A stretch of DNA of 64,000 nucleotides from positions 34,166,869 through 34,230,868 of the forward strand of contig JASEVX010000005.1 in assembly GCA_031761405.1 (NCBI GenBank), written 5' to 3'. The notes under the pieces were generated by a model that was not told where the DNA came from, made no database searches, and worked only from the letters and a program-made list of their open reading frames with translations. Numbering within the stretch: position 1 is the first letter of the stretch; the number at the start of each line of letters is the position of its first letter. Positions 45,430-57,021 of this stretch are shown in pieces. The DNA comes from Serripes groenlandicus. Its lineage: Eukaryota > Mollusca > Bivalvia > Cardiida > Cardiidae. The translations under genes and the position numbers were made by a program.

Positions 45430-46085
45430 AATCGGGATTTCTATCCCTTTCTAAAAAAAGGTAAGACTTCCCTGGATATCGATCGTGACGGGTTCGCGGT
45501 CATGCTCTTCATCAACAATTCCAAAGAATACCAAATTTAGCCTACTCTAGCGGTTTCATGATATTGATCAATAGTCCTAAAGTATATGATCGTTTGTATT
45601 ATTTGCGTTTATGCCGTTATTAACAATATTTCAATTGAATCATGGCGACACTTCACGTATTCATTCCCTGGGTAAATAAAAACCTTACTAGGCCATGGAA
45701 TGTGTCTTGCCCAGGGGAACTCCATCAAGGACGCCGGGCTTGTTTTCCTTATATGTTCTGTTAGTAAAAACAATAAAATACCTCTTGTACAAAAAACTAG
45801 TCTGTTTTAAATTTGTTTTGCACAAATGTTCCTTGAGGTAACCCTCTTCCAAGATTGTTGAAGTTATTCCGAAACTCTGAAAAACATGACCCCCAGCGGC
45901 GGAACTACTTTTCCTTACACACATATATATAGTGACTTATTTAAAAGTCGTTGTGTACATCCGTGTAAGCTTTATATGAAAATAATGTTTGCACAACGGT
46001 TCCTTGGGTAATCCTTTACAAAGTTTGCTCAAACGCATGGCCACCAGAGGTCAAGATTCGTTTTCCTTAAATGTATATTTAAGTT
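45430..46085. mobile_element. Molluscan interspersed repeat replacing unit 1 sequence
   Basis: Contains two diverged direct copies of a theme: TTGCACAAATGTTCCTTGAG, GTAACCCTCTTCCAAGATTG, GAAAAACATGACCCCCAGCG (about 45815-45900); and TTGCACAACGGTTCCTTGGG, TAATCCTTTACAAAGTTTGC, CGCATGGCCACCAGAGGTCA (about 45990-46050). I recognise this theme from widespread bivalve repeats, often associated with the GTGAGCTA hairpin. The element class is not known to me. Confidence 0.65.
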
Positions 46086-46794
46086 CTAATACATCAGATG
46101 AGCAATATCAGACCATCATGTTCCTCTTGTTTATCAAACATTTCAACTTAAACACATCAAGATTTAACAGTTTGAAGATTTTTTAATTTTTAATAACAAA
46201 AGGATTACTACGGCAAATCATCCCCTATAAAGTTTAAACCATAAAGAACGACATATGAGAGCCCAATCTCATACGAAAGTCTGGTTCTCTAAAGAGTTAT
46301 CCCGACGTTGTCGTCGACAAAAATGATATGGGTTCAACAAGATTATGTATAGATTTGCCAAAAAAATTGAATAAAACGACTCAAAACTGTTATCCTTATC
46401 GACGATATGTTGGCACTTTTAGGAAATGCTAAATATTGAGCACCATAAACCAAAAAACGGGTTATTGGCAAGTCCTATTGGACACAAATGACCGAGTTGA
46501 ATTAACTTTGTATTCGCATTGGGTCTCCATGAATTAAACCGTTTACCCGTGGTCTGTTCAGATCTCCAGACATATTCCCTTAACTGATGTTGGTAGACTT
46601 GCAAGGATGTGGACATTTACCAGCATGTCTTCAATATAGTTAAACATGCAGCCGTTCATCAGACGTACAGTTCACCGTACGTAACATTTGTTCGATAAAC
46701 TTCTTATAAACGTACTTAACTTGAAAGAAAAAGAAATACCCTTTAATAGAATCTGAATAAAATGAATCGGCATTCGTTTTATGATTGCAAGGCA

Positions 46795-46840
46795 TAACTT
46801 CAAGGCGGATCCGTCAAAAGTAGAAGTAGTAACAATTGTC
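46795..46840 (+). pseudogene. Remnant of the Gypsy-like fragment (unit 2)
   Basis: AACTTCAAGGCGGATCCGTC matches 33200-33230 of unit 1, then a deletion removes the FALFYRIFIP-encoding part. Dead. Confidence 0.5.
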
Positions 46841-47979
46841 CAATTTAAATGATCAGATCACTACCATTAAAATGATTAAGAGAAAGTGTCACTGTGGTCC
46901 CATGTTTGTTATAAACATATCGGACTAAACCGTACACCCTGTATACAGAAGCCAGTTGCATGTGCAAAACAAATATGCAACGGCGAACATGGTGTCACCA
47001 TTCAAGGAATTCTTGACTAAAGGTCTTTATATATGTATGTCCTATCTTACAAATCTTAGAAACGCACTGTAATTAGTTTGTAATTGACAAGGAGGTATAT
47101 GCAATTACTATCTACATGATGCTGATTTTGTCATTTACAGATATCATACAGCACTGGAGTAAAGGACTTAAGTCATTTAACTTCAAAATAAGCCCTGTTA
47201 ATTTCGATTTGTTGAATATGTCTAGATGTCCTAAAAGTTGTGGTTAAACACCTGCGAACTGTTGGATTTAATTAATATGGAGCTATGCGTTTGTATAAAG
47301 GGATACTTACACTTCCTTGTCGGTAGATAAGCGCTAGTTCTATAGCAAGGCAGTATACGTATCCCCTTATACAAATACATACAAATATATGGCTATCTAT
47401 AGAACACTTTACTAAATATACACAGTGCGTGGAAAGGACATTCCAGGTAATTATTATTTTTCTTATTCATGTTTTTTTTTACCCAAATGTACTCGAAAGA
47501 TTAGGGCGTTATGACTAGAGAGCCTTATCGTATTTATCTAAAAATAAAGTTACGTAATGATTTCGCAGGACTAGAAGATCTTGAAACAGCTCTTAAAGAT
47601 CATAACCTAGAGTTACATGTACTTATGAACATAACCGAAATAACTAAACTGTGCTTGTGAAGTAGACGGAATTTGTTTTATTTCTACATGCATGTATGTC
47701 AAAAAAAAGTTAGTCAGTTAGTATAAACTACTGGCGGTACGTCACAGTGCTATATCACACAGTTGTTTGAGACAAAATTAATTTCATACAGTGTGAATGT
47801 CAATCCTTAACGAACTGTAGTCATTATACATTAAGACAATGTTGGAAGAGAATAGTTGTCAATGTCAATTAAAAGTATGCGTGGATATTAGTGCAGAAGG
47901 AACATATTTTGTTTCTTAATGTAATTACTTGTTTTTTTTAATAAAAAGAAGATAGTAATAAACGGCATCTGTGTTTTAA

Positions 47980-49726
47980 TGGTCCAATCACACTGGGCCG
48001 AATGCCATTCCGTTTGCTTTCCGAATAGGGATTTGGGTGTTCGGGGAGCGAATGGATCATATTCGGGAAGCATTAGGTGTGTTCTAGGAGCATACTGGCT
48101 GTTCGGCTCCGGACAGATGCATACGGAACGGCATACGGTAGCTATAACAATGTGCTTTGCATGTTCAAAATAATTTTCATCGACCTTCCGAATCATCCGA
48201 ATGTGGTGGCGTCCATGTGTATTCTGGAAGTATTTGGGAAGTATTCTAGGAGCAGACGGCGTGTACGGAAAACGTTCAGAAAACATGAGTCTATTTCTTT
48301 GTGCATTCGGAATAAAAATTTGGAGGTGCTGTGTTCCGTATGCTTTCCGAACCTAGAACATAACGAATGCTTTCAGAATGCTTTCAGAACACGACGAATC
48401 GACCTAGAATAGACCGAAAAGTTGGAGGTGCTGGGTTCCATATGCTTTCCGAACACCCCGAATGGACATAGAACATGACGAATACTTACCGAATGCTTTC
48501 AGAACACGACGAATCGACATAGAACGGACCGAACGTTTTCCGCATGCATTCCGCACGCTTTCCGAACGTTTTCGGGTTACTCTGACATCCGGCCGAATGC
48601 TTTAAGAACCGCCTATATAATGGAACTTTTTAAAACACGCGGAAAATTGCGAGTAGGAGAGACACACACGAGCATTTCGGATTATATATTTATCATACTG
48701 ACAGAAGCTCCCCTATTTATAGAAAGTTTACCGGCATTCGAAAAGATTTCAGCGGCATTCTGAAAGCGTTCGGAAAAGGTTCGTCATGTTCGATGTCTAT
48801 TAGGGGTGTTCTGAAAGCATACGGAGCATACTGTGCATTCTGGAAGTGAACGAGCAGTTTGGAAAATGTTCTAAACGAAAACTGGAAGGGTTCTGACTAT
48901 TCGTTATACGTTCGGCGGCATAAATGGACAAAAAAACCGGAAAGGATACTGAAAACCTTCGGAAAGCATTCGTCATGTTCTAGGCCCACTCGGGGTGTTC
49001 GGAAAGTATACAGCACCTCCAAGTTTTCATTCCGAATGCACCAAGAACTAGACGCATGTTTCCCGAACGTTTCCGTACATACTGTATGATCCTAGAATGC
49101 TTCCCGAATACTTCCCGAATGCACATGGACGCCAAATTCGGATGAATCGGATGGTCGATGAACATTATTTTGAACATGCACAACAAATGCTTGGAGCTAC
49201 TGAATGCCGTTTCGTATGCATCTGTACGGAGCCGAACAACCAGTAAGCTCCTAGAACACACCGAATGCCTCTCGGATATGATCCGTTCGCTCCCCGAATA
49301 CCCAACTTGCTATTCGGAAATCAAACGGAATGACATTCGGCACAATGTGATCGCCTCGAAATGGATTTTCTAGAATGCACAGTATGATCCGTATGCTTTC
49401 AGAACACCCCGAATGGACATAGAATGCATGCGGAAATAGTTTCGTCCATTCTATGTCGATTCGCCGTGTTCTGTTAGCATTCGGAAAGCATACGGAAATC
49501 GTTCGTGGAAGAAAACATATCGAAATCAACATGCGGGAAGCATTCTGTCTGTTCTGAAAGCATTCTGAAACCATACTGAAAACATTCGGAAAGCAAACGG
49601 AATGCATTCGGTGATACATGGGATTAAAACATTCGGAGGGACATTCGGACAGTTTGAAAAATCACACCACTTTCGTTCGTATACGGAAAGCAAACGGAAG
49701 CTCATTCGGGCCAGTATGATAGCCCA
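47980..49726. mobile_element. ~1.75-kb inverted element made of short TTCGG/CCGAA repeats
   Basis: The left end GGTCCAATCACACTGGGCCG continues into AATG, CCATTCCGTTTGCTTTCCG; the right end, reverse-complemented, reads GGGCTATCATACTGGCCCG, AATG, AGCTTCCGTTTGCTTTCCG. Inside, 47980-48490 is matched in inverse by about 48960-49350, e.g. CATCGACCTTCCGAATCATC against GATGAATCGGATGGTCGATG. The interior is packed with variants of GCATTCGGAAAGCATACGG and GCTTTCAGAACACGACGAAT in both orientations. Several frames of 64-132 codons are by-products of this repetition. No transposase is recognised. Confidence 0.82.
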
Positions 49727-49819
49727 ATAACATTCACGAACACCAGACAATATTGCATATATAATGAAACTGTAATGACGGTCACCTTTCATTCATGATA
49801 CATCATTTCTACTATTCCT

Positions 49820-50030
49820 ATAAATCCTTTCGCTGCCAAAGACAATTAAACGGGTTTTCAAACAATGAAGATTCAGCTGAGAAAGGTACTAACGAGGTGT
49901 CAATCCTGAAATATGCAATGTTTGCCACTTAGACATTCAATTTTAACAAATCTCATGTTGGATTTACTATGGAATGGTGGAAATTTCAAATGGAAGATTT
50001 GATTAAGTGAAACTCGGAAGTTAAGAAGTT
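49820..50030. repeat. Interspersed repeat, copy 1 (pair with 63195)
   Basis: CCTTTCGCTGCCAAAGACAA, GGGTTTTCAAACAATGAAGA, TTCAGCTGAGAAAGGTAC, CAATCCTGAAATATGCAATG and CACTTAGACAT match the block at 63195-63370. CTTTCGCTGC next to a possible TTAA in the second copy suggests another TTAA-type MITE, unproven. Confidence 0.65.
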
Positions 50031-50535
50031 AAAGGTTGTTTACTACAAACATGACAAATTGCATCCCCAAGCGTCAAATGGTTAATCGTCAGTATTTATA
50101 AGTATAATTTGTTTTCACATATGTATTTTAATAAAACGCGAGTGCTCTAACCTGTCTGCAAATGTTATGGGTTTAGATATTACATACATCGTGCCTCACT
50201 TACTTCATACCAAGACATTGTACATGTATGTACGACCGTTCGCCATATGAAAAACTTAATACTTGAGTGGCTCAAAATCAGCTTTCAAACCGCCAATATA
50301 ATATTGCTTCTCAATTATATTGTTATCACTTGGGCAATCAATGAGCGACAACAAGTCTATTCAAATTGAAGCGTGGATTATCGATTAGTGATGAAATAGG
50401 TAAAAGGCGAAATTAAAAAAATGTCGGCAACTAAAGAACCTTTTTCTTTTTCCTATTAATATTTGCTTTATTGCATAGCTATTTTTGGTTTAAAGTGTTA
50501 CTATTTCACATTGAACTGTAACGCAAGGTCTGATT

Positions 50536-50759
50536 TTAACACTTTTCCACACACAGTTGAAGTCTCTTTAGAAGACGACTTATAAAAACAGTGTGACAAT
50601 AGGGGAAATTGCTAAAAATGAACACTTTCTTTTCCTTAACCCACACTGTTTTCAACTCTATTCAATGTTTACATTATTATTGACAGAGATTGTTCATACT
50701 GTTTTAAGATATTTTAATAGTCTTCTTCTACTTATGTGTTATATGTGACAAAGGTTTAG
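50536..50759. mobile_element. TTAA-flanked piggyBac-like MITE (segment b, unit 2)
   Basis: TTAACACTTTTCCACACACA on the left; ATGTGTTATATGTGACAAAG followed by TTTAG (a mutated TTAA) on the right. Paralogue of 34678-34890 and 41961-42184. Confidence 0.72.
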
Positions 50760-51665
50760 AGACGCGTTCAGAAGAAAATGTATTACCCGTAAACAAGGAA
50801 CTTTAGATCGCAAAAAAAGGTGTTCCCGATGACGTGTTGTTATCCGTAATCCGATTGTGATTTATGGTCATTTCTAAAAAAAAAGAATGTAATTGTAAAT
50901 TATGCTTGTCATCCAACCCCCGTCGGCGTCGGGAGGTGTTCAAACATGTTCCCATAATAATACGATCATATTTAATTGTTCCATCTATGCAGCCCTTTAT
51001 TTGCACAGGAAGACATTGCTAATGTTGAGATATTACTTTCTTTGTCACTATACGCGTTATTTTTTGGGTTGTTAGAGATGAAATCTACATGTACTTAAAT
51101 CTATCGATTTTTCCATTGTTCAGCCTATACAACCAGGAATACATAAGTGGATACAATAAAAGTATATTTATTGAATAGAATTGAAAGAACTGACTAAAGT
51201 AGAAATTGCTCATTGCGAGCTATTTCTCCTTTTGCCACGAATATATATATATATTCGGGCCCATTGTATATATTTGGTCCATTTGTTTTGAAAAGTGCTG
51301 TATTTTTAACGTAAGCTTATTCCGTTGTGATTAACGGAATATTGTTCATATAAAGGTAGTGCTATTTTAAGCATTTATAGAATCCGAGATTGTCTAGAGC
51401 CCTTGCCATTAAAGGAGGAACTCTGCTGACACAAATAAAATTTAAGCTGAAATAATAATTACATCTGTTATCGCCCATACATAAGACATTCGATGGAATC
51501 TAGTACGGGTCTAAATATTAAATGAGAATATCATTTGAATCAGACTTATATGATTAAATTCACATGAGACCGTCTTAAACATTATCAACTATTGTTTATT
51601 CACAATGCCTTTGCATTTAGGAACACACATTAATGTTAAGACAAATGCAGGGTGATGGAATTTAC

Positions 51666-51731
51666 ATTTAAAAGATAAGAACTTGAAATGCAAAATGCGG
51701 CCTTTAAAAGTGCAGCTTTATAGTCAGGCCT
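51666..51731 (-). CDS. Possible exon, 22 codons (unit 2)
   Basis: On the minus strand ATGTTGTCTTCATCTCAG precedes a 66-bp open segment, RPDYKAALLKAAFCISSSYL plus two residues, ending in AAAT|GTAAAT, a fair donor. Same frame and length as the unit 1 paralogue (35862-35927), and phase-compatible with the upstream exon-like block at 52735-52901. Product not recognised; evidence is splice-like borders plus an open frame in two copies. Confidence 0.28.
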
Positions 51732-52353
51732 CTGAGATGAAGACAACATGAAATTGCCGAGAACAGAACGTAATATTATTCAAAAGATTCTGGTTAATGT
51801 AATGGTAACACAACCTTGTTCTTTTCGTGCCTTTGGAAACATAATTTTAGACAGTGGTCCAGATAAGAAGGGGTATACATATCTTGTTTTCACAATATCT
51901 CTCTTTTTACCAATGCAACCCTTATGATGAAACGATTCGTTTGAGTACCCGTATTATAGAATGAGATGGTTAAATAAGTTAAAATAGTATAAAAGCTTCT
52001 GCTGCAGTTTTAATGTACGTGGGAAAAGGTTATACCGAGGAATGCCAGAGGATAACCGACCATGTCTTAACTATTCAGATAGTGCTGTATATCAATATTA
52101 AGCTGTTTTGCAAACTTGACCTTTGTCTTGACTACAAGTATACTCTTAATAGTTTCGGTTATTGCTTTTAAACTGTCAATACTTCTTCATCGGGGGCATT
52201 GGTTCAACTAGGGGCTTACCCAGTTTTAAAAGTATAAACAACATTAATAAAACTGCAATATGAGGTAAAGATTAAGAATGTTTAGATTATGTTCTCCTTA
52301 TTTATGTGCAGTCTTATCAGGATCTTCCCTTTTCATTCTTTAGTTAAACAAAT

Positions 52354-52611
52354 GAGCCGTCTCGCTAGAAAACCAACATCATAGCCTCTGCGTAATATAT
52401 CGACCCAGATCAGCCTATGCAGTCCGCACAGACTGATCCGTGCCGAAACATTCCGTCTCAGGGGGATAGAGGTATAAAGTAATGATTCCTAAAACAGAAA
52501 ATCCACAGAGGCGAAAAGTGTTTAACCGGGTAAGCCTGCGCAGGTCTTAGGTTGATCTGGGTTTATACTTTACGCAGAGTCCACAATATTAGTTTTCTCG
52601 TTGCACCGCTC
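52354..52611. mobile_element. Short inverted-repeat element, family G (unit 2, ancestral copy)
   Basis: Ends GAGCCGTCTCGCTAGAAAAC and (reverse-complemented) GAGCGGTGCAACGAGAAAAC, with AAAT outside each end. Paralogue of 36532-36778. It would lie in the intron between the two exon-like blocks. Confidence 0.87.
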
Positions 52612-52734
52612 AAATACCATTGGGTCCTCTTGACATTATTGCTAAGAAATGTTTCAACAGGTTCACCATCGCAAAATACCATTAATTTCGAAGTATTTGA
52701 ATGTCCGTTTCCGTGTGTCGTGACTTATGCATAC

Positions 52735-52901
52735 CTGTAGATAAATGCCACAAAAAACAATTTCGCCATGGAGAATGGAATTAATATTTTCCTCTCCAGA
52801 CATAATAAAATCTAAAGTTGGTTCGTTTATTGTGAAATAATCTAAAACTTGTGACAAAATACTTTTTACCGGATTGAATTCGTCTGATGCACCGCTATAA
52901 A
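52735..52901 (-). CDS. Possible exon, ~55 codons (unit 2)
   Basis: On the minus strand a branch-point-like TACTAAC lies just before the acceptor CGTACAG. An open segment then reads YSGASDEFNPVKSIL..., through DYFTINEPTLDFIMSG and EIVFCGIYLQ, and ends at CTACAG|GTATGC, a strong donor. Length 167 bp, ending in phase 0. The unit 1 paralogue (36903-37068) keeps the frame with amino-acid substitutions. I do not recognise the protein; flanking exons other than 51666-51731 were not found, so this may be a remnant of a duplicated gene whose other exons lie elsewhere or are lost. Confidence 0.35.
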
Positions 52902-53620
52902 CTGTACGTTAGTATTTGATTAAATTAAACACATCCTCTTGGTTTCATTTATCAAACTTTATAATCCTCAATCGTGTGGGCTACGCGTTGGAGGAGAACA
53001 TTGTATCTAAGAGAATCTGAATTGAATGAGGTTAATTTTTAAAAAAAGCATTTTGAGCAGCGTAAATGTTAGAAACAAAGAAAACTGATTTTTGAAAAAC
53101 GTTACAAACAAAAAGAAGCACTTTTACGTAACATCCTTAAACGATTCTGTAAATGTTTAAATGTAAACGTTGTCATTTGGGAAAAGTGTTGGTTCAGGCA
53201 AGTCAGTCCATCTGCCAAGTCTTATTTGTTTCAGGATCAAGGCAAGATGAATTTGCAGAAAGCGTATGTTAGTTACATATTATGAATAGTGTAGATAATG
53301 AACAGAGTGTACATATGCATGGGCTTATCTAGTTCTACACTTTTCACAACAGTCGACTTGTAAATGTTCGCATAGACGGGTTCAAATAAGGTCGTTGTTT
53401 GTTTTGAAACAGCCAGACTGGTATTTGCATTCCAAATTTTATCTTTGATTCCAGGCAGTCACAAAGTGACCACAAACGGATCATCTTACTGGGGACTCCA
53501 TGCCTCATCCTGTCACATTTTTGTATATTTTAGATATTTTTTAAAATTGAATAGAAATATATTTACAACGTACACTTTTGCAATGTATATGTAGATACTT
53601 CAATGGTGCTATATCAAAAG

Positions 53621-53752
53621 CTAAACCCTTTCCCACATAAAACAAATCTAAATAATTGATCATTACGATTACTTACTACTTTTACAAAATAGTTTTTTAA
53701 ATTCGTCTGCTGCATAGGCGCCGGAAAGCGTCTGTATGTGGAAAAGGTTCAA
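53621..53752. mobile_element. TTAA-type piggyBac-like MITE, short copy
   Basis: CTAAACCCTTTCCCACAT on the left against TATGTGGAAAAGGTTCAA on the right, with the core TCGTCTGCTGCATAGG inside. Only ~132 bp, with the centre deleted. It lies in unit 2 where unit 1 has the foldback/CRE sequence. Confidence 0.7.
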
Positions 53753-54210
53753 ACGCTGATTGATGGATATTTGAATCCATTTTATTTGGAATTCTAAATT
53801 TGGGTCTCAACCACCCACGCACATTAATCAATTGGATTAAAAGCGCTTATTAGAATCACTGAAAATAAATGGTCCTTTATTTCTTTATATAAGAAACAGT
53901 CGCGTTACGTCAAAAAGTTGTTTCTCAGGAGTGACAATACAGAAAGAGTGTGGCCTACATTTGATAGTCTTAAAACAAACAGAAATGGACACCAGCAGCT
54001 ATTACAACGAGTAGGCGAATATTAATGTGTATTGTGACACTCGGGGTGATATTACGTTCTTCTTGAATACATGAAGCAATAAAAACAATTTTGATCCGTC
54101 GCGGTTCAAATAAGCATTGCTGCAAACAGACCTGTCTTATTTCACATTTTTAATGGTTGTTTACTGTACTAAAATCACAATTAACCCATTCCCATTTTTT
54201 TTTTTCAAAT

Positions 54211-54910
54211 TTAATATGTTATTATTTTATAGTTCTTTTTACATCTAAAATCCAGAGGCTTGAAAGTGTTATCTGATATGTAATAACATATCGTTATGTA
54301 ACTAGCATGGTCAACAATTTGAGTTGATTTTTGTATCATATGTTCAATGTGACGTCCATTGCGTACAATAATGACGTCGATTCTTATTTAATATGTTATT
54401 ATTTTATAGTCCTTTTTACATCTAAAATCCAGAGGCTTGAAAGTGTTATCTGATATGTAATAACATATCGTTATGTAACTATCATGGTCAACAATTTGAG
54501 TTGATTTTTGTATCATATGTTCAATGTGACGTCCATTGCGTACAATAATGACGTCGATTCTTATTTAATATGTTATTATTTTATATTTCTTTTTACATCT
54601 AAAATCTAGAGGCTTGAACGTGTTATCTGATATGTAATAACATATCGTTATGTTACTATCATGGTCAACAATTTGAGTTGATTTTTGTATCATATGTTCA
54701 ATTGCGTACAATAATGACGTCGATTCTTATTTAATATGTTATTATTTTATAGTTCTTTTTACATCTAAAATCTAGAGGCTTGAAAGTGTTATCTGATATG
54801 TAATAGCATATCGTTATGTAACTATCATGGTCCACAATTTGAGTTGATGTTTGTATCATATGTTCAATGTGGCGTCCCTTGCGTACAATAATGACGTCGA
54901 TTCTTATTTA
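54211..54910. repeat. 177-bp tandem array, ~4 copies, private to unit 2
   Basis: TCTAAAATCCAGAGG or TCTAAAATCTAGAGG occurs at 54244, 54421, 54598 and 54764, a period of 177, 177 and 166 bp. Each unit holds AAAGTGTTATCTGATATGTA, CAATTTGAGTTGATTTTTGT, ATCATATGTTCAATGTGACG and a second GACGTC. Unit 1 has one copy, split by the 974-bp element (38340-38464 and 39439-39490). Confidence 0.95.
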
Positions 54911-55346
54911 AAAGTGTCGATGACAGAGGTACATGTGGAGGAATTGTTCGCATTGCCCTACGAATTGCTGACATCAGTTCTTGAATTGGGGCTGTGCAGA
55001 TATGCTCATTTAAATTTGATTTTGGTACAACAAGACTGCCAGCCATTCAGTACCGATAAACACTCCAACACCAGAACGAGTCGGTAAATATTATTGTCGA
55101 CAATTGGGATTGCAACCACGAGTTTAGAATCGCTATTATCTCTTTCAGCGTCAATAACAAAATTGAAGTTTGCCTTTTAGTAATCAGAATATTTCAAAAC
55201 AGTTATAGCATTAAGAATCGAGTCGCCCGGATATTAACATGGACTATTTTACTTTAGGACATTTTGCACTTTAAGAGTTAACAGACTGTGTATGTGTTTT
55301 TTTATCTAGATATATCATCACGGCGGTCAGTTCACTTAACAATGTG

Positions 55347-55489
55347 ATCCGAATAACGAGGACACCAACATTGTGGACTCTGCGTAGAGTATCGACCCGA
55401 ATGATCCTAATCATACCGAGCAGGCTAACCCGGCCTGACACGCCTGCGCGGACTGCGTCCATAAAGTTGGTTTTCTCGTGGAACGGCTC
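55347..55489. mobile_element. Family G-related element (unit 2, shortened)
   Basis: Starts ATCCGAATAACGAGGACACC and ends GGTTTTCTCGTGGAACGGCTC. Counterpart of 40043-40297 but missing about 110 bp of interior. Flanked by reversed SINE tails as in unit 1. Confidence 0.7.
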
Positions 55490-55775
55490 GTGTTTTTCCA
55501 GATATATCATGGCCCCCAGTTCATACAACATTGTGTCACCTGGCTTTATCGCATAACTTTCCATTGCGTGATAGCCTTCGGCCGTGATTACCGACTTAGT
55601 TATCGCGAATCGCAACTGCTGTCCTATGTTACAATGATAACAATAACAATATGTAAACTCCTGTAGAAAAGGCTGGTGTCAAGATAAATCGACCAGTAGT
55701 ACTGGTAACTTACCCAAGAAAAGCCGTAATATAACAAACAGACTGTTGAAAGCAGCGTTAGACACCCAGCAATCA
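55490..55775. mobile_element. Composite SINE sequence, unit 2
   Basis: Counterpart of 40300-40570: ATATATCATGGCCCCCAGTT, GATTACCGACTTAGTTATCG, GGCTGGTGTCAAGATAAATC, GACCAGTAGTACTGGTAAC, AAAGCCGTAATATAAC, GCAGCGTTAGACACC. Confidence 0.7.
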
Positions 55776-56207
55776 ACCTGTAGAAAATGTCAGGAAGTAT
55801 CTGTCCACCTATGTGAATGCCATCCTAAACGTTACATTCTACTTTAACGTTCACTATACAGGATATCTGCAATCATTTACTGATTTTCAGGAGTGTAACG
55901 TCGTTGCTATTTTATAACACATGCGGGAAATGTTTTGATGTCAAATAATCCTCTTTTGCATCTTTAATTTGGTCTCTATTTCGTTTCTAGAATTCAACAA
56001 CTTAAAATCGAAAACGCGTTCATCCGTTGATACCGAGATACAATTACGTGTATCTTTTATACACAGATTAAACCCATCCTAGGCCTGGCTGCCTGCGATC
56101 TGATATGAGATAAAAGGGAAGGAACTCCAGACTAAAGCCTTTCCACGAATCATTTATAGAAAAAAGACATTTCAATTTCGAAACAAATTCTTACAACTCA
56201 ATAAGAG

Positions 56208-56480
56208 CGACTTGAGCCTTCAATCAAAGGGTTGTGAGTTAAAACCGCAGCTCGGCCAACTTTCTCTCCGATGTTTGACAAAAGTCAATGCGACAAGCGT
56301 CATTCGTCTTTCACCACTGGGCTAACTATATGGAAACGCAGCCAGTTGCTTGGAAAGACTGTATTGCTGCATTCTGGTGTGAAAAACACAAGAAACACAT
56401 GGATACATATGTAGGTGAACTGGTCGCCGTGAAATGACTACAGAATTGTTGAAAGCGGCGTTAAAACTAAATCAATTTAG
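56208..56480 (+). mobile_element. SINE family 1 insertion private to unit 2
   Basis: Starts within the tRNA-like head (GAGCCTTCAATCAAAGGGTT), then GTGAGTTAAAACCGCAGCTC, GACAAGCGTCATTCGTCTTT, ACGCAGCCAGTTGCTTGG and the tail CTGGTCGCCGTGAAATGAC, AAAGCGGCGTTAAAAC. Unit 1 reads AATAAGAGCAACGCTTTAGG at the same place (about 40998-41018) without a SINE. 5'-truncated; no clear target-site duplication. Confidence 0.9.
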
Positions 56481-57021
56481 GAATAGCAACATTGTAGTAT
56501 TTCCGCTAATACATCCGGAAAACATGGAAGAGGCGTTTTGAAAGTAATGTCGCTCTACCTTTAAATATGTGCATCCCATTCCTTTCGATTATTGAGACAT
56601 GTTCATCTCATTAAAAAAACTAAAAAACTTGGCTAAACATTTATTGAATCAGACTACATCGCACAAAAGGTCGTCTGGAATTAATCCCATACTTTCAAAA
56701 ACATCTAATTCGTGAGCAGTTTATCGTTGTTTCCTCCGATTAAATCACACGATACAACCAACGACAAATTGTTAGATTGATTTAATTACGTTCTTCCTGG
56801 ATTCTATACATTCGTAGCACTCGGCAGCCACCGCTCCTCTATAACGTTGACTTTTATACATACATGCATTTTGTTATAAGTATCGCCTAACTACATTGCA
56901 TTTAGCCATTTACAAATGAAATATGGCAAAGACAGAAAAGTGAATACACAGTTAATTAATATGAGTAACAAATGAACAAAAGAGATAAAAACAAACACAG
57001 AATGGAACAATCCTTTAAAGG

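Larger units (their letters stand above)
47520..50040. mobile_element. 2.5-kb insertion in unit 2
   Basis: In unit 1 the sequence GATTAGGGCATTATGACAAG continues directly into AAACTACAAACATGACAAAT (about 34160-34200). In unit 2 the two halves are separated by ~2.5 kb (GGGCGTTATGACTAGAG ... GTTTACTACAAACATGAC). It holds the inverted TTCGG-rich element (47980-49726) and a copy of another repeat (49820-50030). No target-site duplication is obvious, so it may have built up in more than one step. Confidence 0.85.

Noticed and set aside
46419..46616. Frame shared by both units on the minus strand (REYV-RSEQT-GKRFNSWRP)
   Set aside because: It is conserved only as expected of a recent duplication, the copies differ by a frameshift and early stop, and no convincing donor follows; left uncalled.
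47888..49792. Many overlapping frames of 64-132 codons on both strands
   Set aside because: They come from short TTCGG/CCGAA repeats with few stop codons in any frame; their peptides repeat the same short motifs in both orientations.
55271..55615. 114-codon minus-strand frame
   Set aside because: Spans an inverted-repeat element nested in SINE sequence; the unit 1 counterpart does not keep the frame.
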